From contig BPQB01000027.1 in assembly GCA_019973155.2 (NCBI GenBank), positions 62,001 to 126,000 on the forward strand: a DNA stretch of 64,000 bases, read 5' to 3'. The translations under genes were made by a program, and so were the position numbers. This DNA comes from Phanerochaete sordida. Taxonomy: Eukaryota > Basidiomycota > Agaricomycetes > Polyporales > Phanerochaetaceae. Of this stretch, positions 32,804 through 43,899 are shown piece by piece. Position 1 is the stretch's first letter; each line of letters begins with the position of its first letter. The notes under the pieces were generated by a model, which had not been told where the DNA came from, searched no databases, and saw nothing but the letters and a program-made list of their open reading frames with translations.

Positions 32804-32927
32804 ATCTTGGGACACACATGCTCTGGCAGAGATGCTCACCTTAAGACGTGTGCCACGGCCCAAGCTACGCTTGGGCCAGCTCGCTCGCGGGCGCTATGGT
32901 GACCGGGCACAACATCGAGGCTTGTTG

Positions 32928-33206
32928 CACAGGGTGATTCTGGGGATTGTTCTCGTTGGAAAATGGGCTCAAAACTGGACGATAATGGCGTGGCTTTATG
33001 ACCGTTTTCTGGATTCCAAAAGCGATGCTAAATTACAACTTTTGTGCCATTTTCGCGCGTTTTTCCATGATTGTACCCGAAATCTACCGTTTTTCGCCAG
33101 TTGATGGACCAATTTACAGTGGCGTCCAACTGTCACAAAACGATGACTTTGTCGCCCAATTTTATGACCGTTTTCCGACCAAAAAAAGTCCCGGAATCAC
33201 CCTGTG
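32928..33206. mobile_element. 279-bp MITE with 13-bp perfect terminal inverted repeats
   Basis: Starts CACAGGGTGATTC and ends with its exact complement, GAATCACCCTGTG. Three-base direct repeats (TTG) flank it. The interior is AT-rich compared with the neighbourhood, has no gene, and contains a 15-bp word (TTTATGACCGTTTTC) twice. The homologous promoter of K1b lacks the insert and has a single copy of the target, confirming insertion. A terminal CACAG with 3-bp target duplication fits CACTA-like class II elements, but superfamily assignment is tentative. Confidence 0.85.
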
Positions 33207-36200
33207 TTGTGGAGTCGTCGTGGGCCACACTTGTTTTGTACAACGTTTTTCAAGAGTCCTGTCCAAAGAAGTGCGGTATTGTGGTGAGGACAGGTAGGGC
33301 CCGTAAACACAAGGCCAATTGCCTGCGTTGTAGCGAGATCTGACAGTGTCAGGATGTGCCGAAAGCAGAAAGCTAAGACACCCACCGTAGAGAAATCGGC
33401 CTGTGCCTATATCCGTAGAAGCCAAAAGCACCAGCGAATGGTGAATAGCTGCCGACGAAGAGGCTTGCTTGAGAAGTGACTATTGGACAGCGTAGGCTCT
33501 CGCAGAGCTTCCACGGAGGCTGCGCGCGAAACCTGGACCTGGGCCTTGGAGCACTTTAATTCCAGCTACGTTTCCAGTGATTCTGAGCTCACCACTTGAA
33601 GCACCGCGGTCCGCACTCGCAGGCTGCGTCTCGATGGCGCCCCACTTCAAAGCCTTGCATCTCGCGCGTGAGGCCCCGGGGCACGGTCACCGGGAACAGA
33701 ACCTGTCGGGCGTTTTTTGTGCCATTCCGCGCACTTTGTTTGGCAACTGGTAATAGCGCCGCGCATAGGACGGAGGTCCAGTATCCGGGAGGTGGTTGTC
33801 GGAGGCGGGGAGGAGCAGACGCTTGACGACGCCGGCGGCACCTGGACTCTGGGGTCCACGCGGAAGGCGCTCGCTGTCCGGGGTCTTGGCGGCCGCCGAG
33901 GCGCCTTGCTGCTGCGGTGTCTCGCTTTGACCGCGACACCTCCTACAACTTCACATGCACACTCTCTTCCAACCCATCGGCACGGGCGCGCTCTGTACCA
34001 TTTTTTGCGCACCGTATGCTGGTCTACACAGCACCGCGGCTTTTTCGCCAGGTGTACGCAGACAGCAGCCACGAGATGAACCGGTGTCAGCCGCGGCATT
34101 GCGTTACAACGCTGCGACATGCCTCGCGTTCGCGCCCAGCACGAGCACAACAGAGCAGAAGAGGCATGCCTTCTCGTTCAGGTGAGTCTTGTCAAGCTTG
34201 ATTTGCCGGCTATGGCTTGGCTGACGTCCAGACGCGCGACGCATCCTGCGGCCTCGGCGAGCAGATTCCCCGCCCCAGCCTGCACGCTGACGTGGTCCAC
34301 CCCAGCGACTGACGAGACCTATGTCCGTCGCGCGGCTGGCCTGCATCGCACGAGTCCTACGTACGGCCGACAGACACGTCTGACGCGCCCGGACGCTCGC
34401 CCAGCAGCATTGACGGAGCTTGCCAGCATGGCGTCGACGGGAGAAACAAGGCACGTCCGGCGTCGACGCTACGAGAAGGGAACGAGGTCCAAGGGCACAA
34501 ATGCCATCGCGCTCCGCGTTCGCGGGCTTACCTGGGCCGCGCCGCACGTGGTGTGGCCGTCGCTGCCCGCGCCCCCGATGTGTCTCGTCATGAATCTACC
34601 ACTCGTACATGTAGCTGACCGGATAATCCACACCATTTTATCTGGTGTCCAGTATCTGTGCGGAAACTGCGTTGCCGTCTGGCTAGGGCTCGCCTCTGCC
34701 AAGGTCGGCCGGAGGATGGCACCAATCGAGACGCTCTGAAGTCACCTCCAGGTGGCCAGCTCGGCCGGCGGCGGCGTCGTGCGTTGCGCCTTTGGACGCA
34801 ACGATGTACGCTCAGCAGAAATGAGTGGATAAGACGCGAAGCAAGTGTATTGCCGCCAGAGCAACAGTAAGGTATGTATACATCAAAACAACAAGAGGCA
34901 GCACGAAGGACGACACCCAGCCACGGTGTTCGAAGCCCCGCGCCGTCCGGTCCTGGAAGCATAACGACGCTTCCTGTGCACGGAACACGGAGTGGCTGTT
35001 GGCAGCGTGCGCGGCACGAGGTGAGGCTTTGAGGGGGCAGCGCCGAGGACGATGGCGTCCAAGGGAGCGCGTTGGTGCCCCAGCAGCGGGAAAACGTCCG
35101 CCCGTAGATTGCTTTCCACACACGCAGTCCCGGTTTTAAATGGTCTTTGCGGGAACAAGGGCTGCGGCCGCGGCGGTGTTGGCCAGCGCGTGGCGGCCGC
35201 GCGACGCCGCGCTCGCGCTTGCGAAGGGGGAATGGCGGTGGCGGGACGGGGGAAGTGGCAGGGAGTATTTATGGCCAGATTGCGTTGTGAAAGGGTGGAG
35301 AGGTTGATAGCGGGCGGGATCGCGCCGTCCAGAGGGCTGAGCGCTGGCAGCGTCATTCTGGCTGGTCGGCGGTCGGTCTCGATGCGAGAGGTAGACAGGA
35401 CGCGTGGCTAGCGCTCAGAGACAGCGGTGGGCTCGTGTACGATTTGCGGATCGTGTTACCTGCACGTAAGCTGTGACACACTTTAAGCAGCGATAGCGTA
35501 CCTGTGGAAGTTGGTCTCGCACATCCACCAGATTGCTAGCCACGTTGTCCACTATGTCGGCGAAGAATATCTCCGGTGCTTCCAAGGCGAGTATCGCTAG
35601 GTGTCTGTCATCGCTGCCTCTCACGGTACGTGGTTGAACATGAACGTCGCGTGTTGTGTGCGATGGTGAATGGAAGTCTGGCGGATCGGCGTTGAGACAG
35701 GCGAACACGCAAAGACAGGGCACTACGGAACTCTGCGGCTGAAGTTTTCATGCTGCTGAGGATCGATGTCGTGCTTGAGGCCCCGGTAGGAGCTCGGCCT
35801 AGAGAGCGGATACCAGCGGGACTATAGGGCATTTCGATCTCCACCTTGAGCTGGATCTCAGGCTGTTGAGGCGACCGGGCGCTCCGGCCAGCCTCGTCCA
35901 AAGGCAGCGAGTGACCAAGTTCGCCCCAGGGAATATCTTTTCCATTAGGGTTGGAGGCGATGGCCGAGCAGAACGAGGGCAGGACGATGGCGGACACGTC
36001 GTCAAAGCGAGGGCCTGGGAACAGCTGGCGCACACGTCGCCACACACCGGGACAAACAACCACCCTGTTTGAATGGCCGACGCGCTGGCGGATCAGCTGA
36101 TCGCAGATAGGCGCCTATCCCGATCGCCGTATTCGGGCGCGCCGATCCCCGCCGCCGCTCTTTGACACGAACATCCCGGTCCTGGGCTCTTGCTGCTCCT

Positions 36201-36306
36201 TCGTCCTACAAACGTGCCATGCTTGGTATTTGCAGGGAACCAGAGCACTTATATTCCCATAAATAAGTTCGAGCCCCTCTAATCATTACACAAGAGTGCG
36301 GTACAA
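33207..36306. other. Gene-poor 3.1 kb containing repeat R1 copy B
   Basis: No gene supported. R1 copy B is at about 33590-33950 on the - strand. Frames elsewhere (for example 34119-34739 or 35608-36063) have no domain, no paralog and no convincing splice pattern. Confidence 0.4.
33590..33950 (-). repeat. Dispersed repeat R1, copy B
   Basis: Reverse complement of the layout at 27870-28200: GCGGCCGCCA, CCCCGGACAG, CGTGGACC and a downstream CGGAATG block occur in the same order with comparable spacing. Confidence 0.45.
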
Positions 36307-39031
36307 CTACGGCTTATCGTAGGGAGCAATCCGACGCATGTCCGCCAGCATCTGCGCTGTATCGCCGCGCTGGGCAGAGTCCTGGCTCCAGCATCGCTTC
36401 ACGCAGGCAAGCAGCAACGGCTGCGCGGTAAGTGCCTGCGGTAGCGGCGATGGCCGCCGGCCCTTCATGATCTCTATGCCGACCAAGTTGATCTCGAGCT
36501 CGGGAAACGGCCTCTTCTGCGCGTACAGCTGTCGGAGGGTGCGGGTCCCGAAGTCAGACGTACGCGTGGGCCACAGGGAGCAGGACGCACCTCGACGCAG
36601 AGCATGGCCCAGGAGAACAGGTCGCTCTGTGCTGTTGGTCTCCGCGAAGGCGAGATCACCTTCTTCGGGACGCCGTACGCCCGCGCGCTGGCGTCGTCGG
36701 TGATGAGCTGCTCCGGCGCGACGTAGCCCTTGGCGCCAGACCGCGTCGACAGGAACTGCTTGCTCGCGGAGTCGATGTATATCGAGACTCCGAAGTCGCC
36801 GATGACGACGTTGTGGTCGCTGCCGTCTACGCCGATCTTCATGAAGATGTTGGTCTATCGCATATAGGTGACGTTACCGCGATGAACGTCAGCTTAGGTC
36901 TCCAAGCATTGTGGCCATGCCCACGCACCGGATGCAGATCGCCGTGAGCGATGCCCTCGTCGTGCATGTACTTCATGCCCTCCGCAATTTGACGTATCTG
37001 TGGATAAGTGCTGTCAGCGTCGATGCAGTAGCAGTGCCCATGGAACGCACCCAAAGATTCAAAATCCGTGTCTTCTGCTCTGGAGTGCGCTGCGTAAACT
37101 TTGGAGCAGCGCAGACGTACTGAGCTAGTACGCCTCCTGCCATCTTCTCGCTTACGACCAGCATCTTTTGTTGTCCTTCTTCTATCTCATGCGTGATTCC
37201 CTCTGTTGGAAGTAGGCGTGGATGGTGTAAGGTCCAGCCGTTGAGGATCTCAAGATAGGTGTGCTGCATGGATCGTTAGCTTATTGGCCGCAGGTTGGGA
37301 GTACCGTCATTAGACTCGCCTTAATTTCATCAGGTGTCGTGGCCCTCTTGATATACTTCAGCGCGACGACGATCTCCACACCCCGCCGGGGGCACTTCAT
37401 CCTCTTAAACTGCACATACGCGTACCCGCCACTCGCGACCTTCTCGCCATTGACAATGGTGGCCAGCGTGCGCTCGGGCAGCGACTCCTTCTTTCCAAAC
37501 ATCGTCGCAGGGATCTCCAGCGTCGAGGGCAGCATCATCGTCGCGTGCGCCAGCAACGCCATGAGGCGGCGCGCGGTCCGTCTGAGGACCGTGTTCCCCG
37601 GGTCGCTCTTCCCGCCGAGCCTGTCGATGTACTGCATACATGAGCATCGCCTGCGCACACACACACGCACACCCGGGACGTACCGCCTTGTAGCCGTCGA
37701 GCATCCGGACCGCGAGCTTCCCGCGCACGCAGCCGAGGAGCTCGTACCACGTGCCCGACGGCTCCTTGATTGTCTTGTAGTGGTCTGCGAGGACGCCCGC
37801 GAGGACGCCGTAGAACGCGGACTCCGTCTTCGGCGCGGGCTCGAGCCCGGGGATGCCGCGCATGCGCGCGTCGAGCACGAGAAGCCGGTACTGCAGGTCG
37901 AGCGCGGCGGTGCTGATCGTCGGGCGGGCGCCGTGGACCCAGGTGTACGTCGCGCCTGGAGCACGGGGTTAGTCAGCGCGAGGGGTAGGAATAGGGCGGG
38001 GCACGCACTGCTGTACGCGGTGAGGAAGCCGAAGATGATCGCGAGGGCCTCCGATGCCGCGGCGAGCAGCTCTTGCGTCACGCCTGCCCGCGTCTTCGGG
38101 GGCATCGCCGAGTTGCTTGGGAACCCATTCGCGAAGTAGCCCATGTGTTGCTCGAGATGGCGGGAGAGGTCCCAGACGACGTTGAAGTCCTTGCTCTCAA
38201 TATCTTGCGGTTGCGTGCGAGGATCGTTGGTGAGATATGCCAGCGAGGCCTGTGCAAAGATGCGCGCGGCGTTCTGTTTGGTGGTTAGTATTGCTCGCTG
38301 TACGGTATGTGCAAGCACCAGACGTACAATTGACCGCACAAGCGACTTGTCGGAGCGGTATCTGACGCTTGCTACGTCCAGGGCATCCAAGACGGCTTTC
38401 AACGTCCGGATAGCGGGATGCCTCACTGCGCTGGGAGACAACGCAGCAAGGTTATGTAGTTTGTCGACTGTTGCATCAGCGCGAATGGTGAGAAATCCAG
38501 GTCCCTTCTCCTTTTCGCTGCTTCCGGGTCGCTTGAGAGGGAACGGCAGTGGTACCTCTAGGTAGCAATCTTTCTGTCACGACAGGCATGCCAACGTAAC
38601 GCAGCACTGCTCACCTTTGAAGAGCTCGTGTACGGGTACATTTACCGCAGCCAGTGGCTCTGGAATCGTTCGCGTGCTCGAAGTTGCGTCGTGCAGCTCC
38701 ATGACTAGAGTATTTGTGCCAGCGGGGATGGGTCTGCGCCACCAGGTGGTCAGTACGTCCAGCGTCCGCGGCAGAGAAGGGCACGCACAGGGTAAAAGCA
38801 CCCCAGTCCGGCATCTTCGTGTCATTGTGGGATGGATTCCGCTTGCATACTACGGACCGGCCGTTGTTGAACTTGATGTGCAGAGTGTACAGCCCGCTCC
38901 GACTGAGAGACCCTATCAGCTCTACGACGGGGCGAGGTCAGACGTGTCGGTCGAGAAAACAGGGAGGGAGACGTACGGCTAAAGCGAAGATCAATGGTGC
39001 CGGCGGGTGGTGCAGGTGCTGCTGGCGGCAT
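36307..39031 (-). CDS. K2 family: C2-like, helical and protein kinase domains
   Basis: 720 residues in 11 exons: 39031-38977, 38921-38789, 38733-38615, 38557-38319, 38273-38009, 37955-37684, 37631-37320, 37263-37051, 36997-36929, 36854-36591 and 36528-36307. Residues 1-130 are C2-like (GSLSRSGLYTLHIKFNNG, DWGAFTLPIPAGTNTLVMEL, VNVPVHELF). Residues 150-400 are helical (NVVWDLSRHLEQHMGYF, LAAASEALAIIFGFLTAY). The kinase follows: SGGYAYV loop, beta-3 Lys (VVALKYIK), HGDLHPTNI, VIGDFGVSI, GYVAPEQ, SDLFSWAMLCVE and CVKRCWSQD. All catalytic residues are present (HRD reads HGD). Intron 7 (37264-37319) begins GCGAGT, a GC-AG intron where paralogs have GT. The likely role is signalling at a membrane; the substrate is unknown. 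Confidence 0.85.
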
Positions 39032-40552
39032 GTTGCTGTCGGTGTCTTCGGGTTTCTGGAACGGAAGGTGGCTTTGCAGACAGACTGTGCCAGCGGCGTG
39101 CACTTATGCAGAACCCCATACAGCCTGCAATATTTTCGCATGGCAAGAACAAGGAGGCTCAAAGCCGTGGCAAAGCGGTCGCAAGGGGAGGAGGGAGACA
39201 ATGGCATAGCGGACCGTCCAGCGCGAATCATTTCTCACCGGGCTCGAATAGCCCATGAGGCCGGGCAAAAGACGCGAGCGATGGCATGAAGCGGTGCGTA
39301 TGGCAAAGCAACAAGATGCAACCGCGTCGAGAAAACAAAAGGTCGTCGGCGAAGGTGGCAGCATGCGTGATGGAAATGGTTCGCTCGCGAAGCAGCGGCG
39401 CGCCAGGAAAGGCTTTCCCACAGCTTGCGCATGCATCCTGGCGTCAGTGCTCCTGCAAAGATGCACAGCGCAGATCGATGGCCTCCACCGCCAAGTTGGG
39501 GGACGTCTTATTGTCAGCTGCGATAGGGCATGAAACCGCATTCCCGGTACTGGATAGCATGCACGAGCAAGACCGGATTCTGGCGTCGCTCATTCAAAGC
39601 TTTAACGCTGAGCTGCGCGTCGTACTCTTCTACATACGCTGGTGATTTGCGGCCATTTGTGCCGTTTTATGTTTCTCGGCCAGTTGTAGTCAGCCATACA
39701 GAAGACAACTAATCTCCGAAATAATTTTTGGTGACGCAGGAGCGGCATTGGTGCGATAGACCGGTGTATAATCAGACTCCAGCATTGACAGCCAGCAACC
39801 AAGAAAACAACGCGTCCTGTCTCGTATACTTCTGCTCCGGTCCGCTTGGGCTTGCGATGGCCCTGGTCGAACGCGGCGTGGTTTGTTCTCGTCCTCAGGC
39901 TGTGAAGACATGCTGTCGGCTCAATGCAGAGGCACGTATCCAGGGTTCTGGCATTTCACACAGGTCAGGCAGTGTAGCGCATGGTTGCGATCCGCTGCGA
40001 TAGATTGCTCGAAGGCTCGTGTAGCGCACAACGTCTTCCACAATAACAGTGGCATTGATTAGCCCCGCACGGAGGTAAGAAGCGGACATGATCACGTCAA
40101 GTGGTTGGATACCCGAGCGAGGCATTGTAATCACATAGTCGCAGCCTCCGCAAACCTACCCGGAGGTGACAGACCTCCAGACTGCTCGGATCATGGCGAT
40201 GTCGTTGTTCGTGTATGGTGGTGGTGAGCACCGCCTGGAAGACGGGGAGGTGGATGTTTTTGTCTTCGGACCCGCTGTCTCGGCGCATGTTCGCTCGGTT
40301 CGTATGTCTCAGCCAGGATGCTCTGGTGGAGAGCTATCACTTGGCAGTAGCCCGTGCTTGACGGTCCTGCATGGAGATGTCTTACCATTGTGACAGGTGT
40401 TACGTCGCATCGCCTGAGTGGAAGCGGGATAAGGGTTGAGCACTGCACGACGCGGACGTGAATGCAGGAGGAATTATCCAATAACATTGCAGCAGAGTGG
40501 TACATTTGAAACGACGATAACTTCCGAAGCCGTAGACGCGTAAGGAAGGGTC
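39032..40552. other. Intergenic region
   Basis: 1.5 kb between K2b start and K1d end. No gene, paralog fragment or repeat recognised. Confidence 0.35.
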
Positions 40553-41910
40553 CTAAGTAAACAGCATCCCGAGCCAGGACAGCGACCAGCCCGTGAACCT
40601 TTTCGTAAGCATGTAAATGACCTTGATGAAGGACAGCACGTCAAAGATGATGGCGTACACGAGGCTCTCGTCGCGCCCGCGCAGCCGGCAAGCCCGCTGG
40701 ATGAGCCACATGCGCGCACGGATGTGCCGCCACTGCTGCAGCGCCTCTTGTGCGCTGGGTCGGTCCGATGGGCTGCGCTGCATCATCTCCGCGATCAGCG
40801 GGCCGAGGAAGCCGACGCGGAAGTATTTCTGCGGACGACGATCAGACGCGCGCCGGAGTTGAGCAGAGGCGAGAGGGCTCACGTCGTGAATCTGGTCCTT
40901 GAAGACCTTTCCGAGTACGAATACATCGACCTTGAAGGGGTCGTAGGGCGTGGTCGAGGAGAGCTCGGGCACGTCGCGCTCCGCGCCCAGTTCCCCTGTA
41001 ACCAGCCTTGGGCCACCGGGGGAAAATCGCGTCGACATACCAAAGTCTGAGAAGTAGTAGCGCACGGGGCCGGGAGCAGACAATCGCGTGTACGAAGTGG
41101 ACGGTTTATCCCAGTTCGGGAGGGGAAGCCGGTGCGGGTATGCTGGATGAAATCCTTGAGGATACAAAGGACGGGCGTCCATGAGTATATTCGTTTCGGC
41201 AGCATCTCTGGCATATGCACTTTAGCTACGCTGGAAAACTGGAAGTTGCGCACGCACCTGTGCGCCACATCGTGCTCATGCATGAAGGCAAGGCCCTAAG
41301 ATGCACGTGAGTGGGATCCGGGAATACGCAGTGGTGGCTTACCTCGAGGACTTGTTCAACAAAGTCCAGCACTTCATCAACTATCTCGAACGGGGGCTGG
41401 CTAATCTTCTTTAGGAACGGCATGACGATGTATGAGATAGCCGGGTCGGTGTCGTCTTGAAAGGTGTCCAGGATCGGAATGCAATGATTGTGAGCATCTT
41501 CGCGGACCGAGGGGCTGGAGAAGTATCTTCCAATCTCAATCTCCGAGCTGCCCGTCTGGACGCGCTTGATGCATACGACGAGCCCGTCAGAGTCGCGCGT
41601 CGCGTCAATGATGTTGTTACGAAACTGGAAGCTCATGAGCCACGCACAGGCATTCCACAGACTGATTATCACGTACAGGGAGTGGCCAGTAGTCTTCAAA
41701 GTCTCGAGGATCGGGGTCCTGGTGTAGCTCCCAAGATGGCCGCCATCCTGGATGGAATCGCGGCCGCAGTGAGTAACCTCGCGAAGCCAGGAACGGCTGC
41801 TTGTCCCTCCAGCGCTCCTCTTTGGATTCGAGCTTCCACTGATCTCCCTGTCTGAGCTCCTCGCGTCGAGCAGCGAAGAAAGCTTGCGCGTCGTCGTTTC
41901 CGGGTTGCAT
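40553..41910 (-). CDS. K1 family kinase with intact HRD and DFG, C-terminal membrane segment
   Basis: 384 residues, exons 41910-41677, 41624-41343, 41295-41258, 41207-40883 and 40828-40553. N-terminal cap with RPRFHPGWRPSW; beta-3 Lys about residue 98 (VVCIKRV); HRDAAETNI with Asp 186 and Asn 191; DFG at 239-241 (YFSDFGMSTRF). The Asn to DFG gap is about 47 residues against 13-14 in ordinary kinases; the insert carries a conserved YPQGFHP motif. No glycine loop is visible before the Lys. The C-lobe includes PYDPFKVDVFVLGKVF. The end (VYAIIFDVLSFIKVIYML, GWSLSWLGMLF) is hydrophobic and likely membrane-bound. It is head-to-head with the small helical gene at 42401. Confidence 0.83.
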
Positions 41911-42400
41911 GACTAGGTAGTGAGTTGAGCAGAACGAAAAGTCAATGCGGACACTGACGCCGGCGGGGGTGGCCCATGAGGCGGCGCTTCACTTATGTAA
42001 GCAGCCCGCGTGGACTTGGGCGCGTACGACCCGCGTCCTCATGCATGTGCCTCGCGACGGCTTTTGTTCTTGTATACCTGTCATGGCCCGGAGAACTTTG
42101 TTGACGTTTATTGCGCGCTGTATGCTGCTTTGGCACAGGACGCGTTCCAAGCCAAGCGAGCATCCGCATTGGTCGTGTCCGGACGGCCGGCGGAATCGTC
42201 CCTGACACTGCCGCCCTCTCTCTCGCGGCCATATATAACCCTCGCTCTCCGCATTTTGCGTGGTCATCCTCCTTCCGTATCTCTCCCTCCGCTAGAAGTG
42301 CTGGCACTTCTAAATTATATACTTTTCCTAAGTCTCTTGCAGTGAGTACCAGGTTGTCGTCGTGCCCTTCCTGTTTGCTCAGCGTTCACTACCTCTAGCC
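41911..42400. promoter_or_regulatory. Probable bidirectional promoter, K1d and small helical gene
   Basis: 490 bp between two divergent ATGs. A TATA-like CATATATAACC lies at about 42229-42239, 165 bp before the + strand start. No other element recognised. Confidence 0.5.
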
Positions 42401-43068
42401 ATGGCTCCTCTCTTGTTTGAGATCAGCAGCTGGGATGACCCGCAGCTTGTCAAGGTCAATCCCGGGGTAGCTTATGGTATCGGGGTGGCTGCCACTGGGT
42501 ACTTGATGCACCTATACTGCGACAAGCTGCTTCCCGGGGACATCGACGAGCTTCTACGCAGGATCAAGAATCTTCTCGAGAAGGTTGCCGCAAGCTTGGG
42601 CGAAGCCGTACAGGCTCTAGCCAAGATCATAATTGACGAGCAACCTGACGCTCAGGGGCAGCGGGTAACGTACTGCGAGGTCGAGCTGAACGTCGCCACC
42701 ACTGAAGAGTTGGAGAAAAACCATAAGAAGTGTGTACCACCATCCACTATCCTTTTTTACGTTCTAACGAGAACTTCAGGCTCAAGCTCGAGCTTGAGGG
42801 GCTTGAGAAAGAGTGGGATGTTACCAAGAAGCAATGGATTTGGTGCCAGCCTAAGCTTCGACGGGATCTACGAGAACGTCTCCTCAATCTCGGAACGCGC
42901 GGAGACGACCTGAGCGAGACTGTCTGGGCGAGTAAATTTATGCCAAGGATATTACTATGTTGCTTACTTGCCTTGAATATTTTTTAGAGGTCTTCATCGG
43001 CGATCCGAAAGAAAGAGCAGGAACTGCACCCGCCAGCGGATCTCTCGAGATATCGCGCTTCCCCTTAG
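42401..43068 (+). CDS. Small membrane-anchored helical protein
   Basis: 183 residues, exons 42401-42729, 42780-42921 and 42988-43068; GT-AG introns in phases 2 and 0. After a short N-terminal stretch, VAYGIGVAATGYLMHLYC (about residues 23-40) is a likely membrane span. Then come amphipathic helices: LPGDIDELLRRIKNLLEKV and AASLGEAVQALAKIIIDEQ, followed by a charged coiled coil (LKLELEGLEKEWDVTKKQW). The tail is basic (SSSAIRKKEQELH). The start could also be ATG 42362, which is in frame. It shares a putative promoter with a catalytically intact K1 kinase, as does 53347-54222. Function unknown; co-function with the kinase is inference. Confidence 0.68.
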
Positions 43069-43899
43069 TCAGTATAGGATGTCGCACGCACGTCACAGCA
43101 CTCTCCCTGTCCTCCCTGTATGGCCCGCCTCATGGACCTATCGTCATTTTCCAGGATGTTTGCGCCGCTCAACTGACCGTAACGTCTGCTCTGTGATTCC
43201 AACTACAATACACTCCTTTTCAGCGTACATACATGCAGCGTGTACTTCGTCTCCCGTTGCGGTCACTTGATGAAGCGTGAACAAATTTTCAACCTCGTGC
43301 AATGTCTACGTGACAAATATAGCAATATATCTGCATCATTAATTATTCATCCACAATGCAGGCCAGCCACACGTCTAGAGTCTAAATCCTCCGGGGTTAC
43401 GGACAGCCTGGATCAGATACGATTTGGGCGTCGTAGGGTAACGGATTCAGACAATGGCTCTGCGCGGTCAGGGTGTACGTAATTTGGATTCGTGCGCTAA
43501 GAGTGTTCAAAGCGGGCGACAGCTGTGGGAGCCCCGGAGCGGCGATTCGGTGAAGTCGGCTACGAAGCGTCCACAGCTCCACGGGTCCCTCCCGACCACC
43601 TCTTGTTCTCTGCGCACAGCTGCCAATCAGCCTCCCTCCCCTATCATGCGATCTATGTACTCATGTCTATCGCTGCGTCGCCGATCTGTTCTTGTGTGCT
43701 ATCTGGGGAGCATCGAGGGACTTCGCGTAAGGCGGTCCGTAGAGTCATTGTGAGTTGCCAGCGCGACCTTACTGCCTACACGCACTAACACGAATAAGGG
43801 CTATTCTCTTGTCGATTTGACCGCTCGCCGTCAGTGACACCGTGGCCTGTGACATAAGTATCGTCTGCGCCCAGCGTCGCGCGAAATGCCCAACACAAC
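43069..43899. other. Intergenic region upstream of K2c
   Basis: 830 bp; no gene or repeat recognised. Confidence 0.35.

Noticed and set aside
35415..35723. Reverse-strand frame with EAPEIFFADIVDN resembling the helix of the small gene at 30838
   Set aside because: The match is about 12 residues, has no membrane anchor and no clean exon structure.
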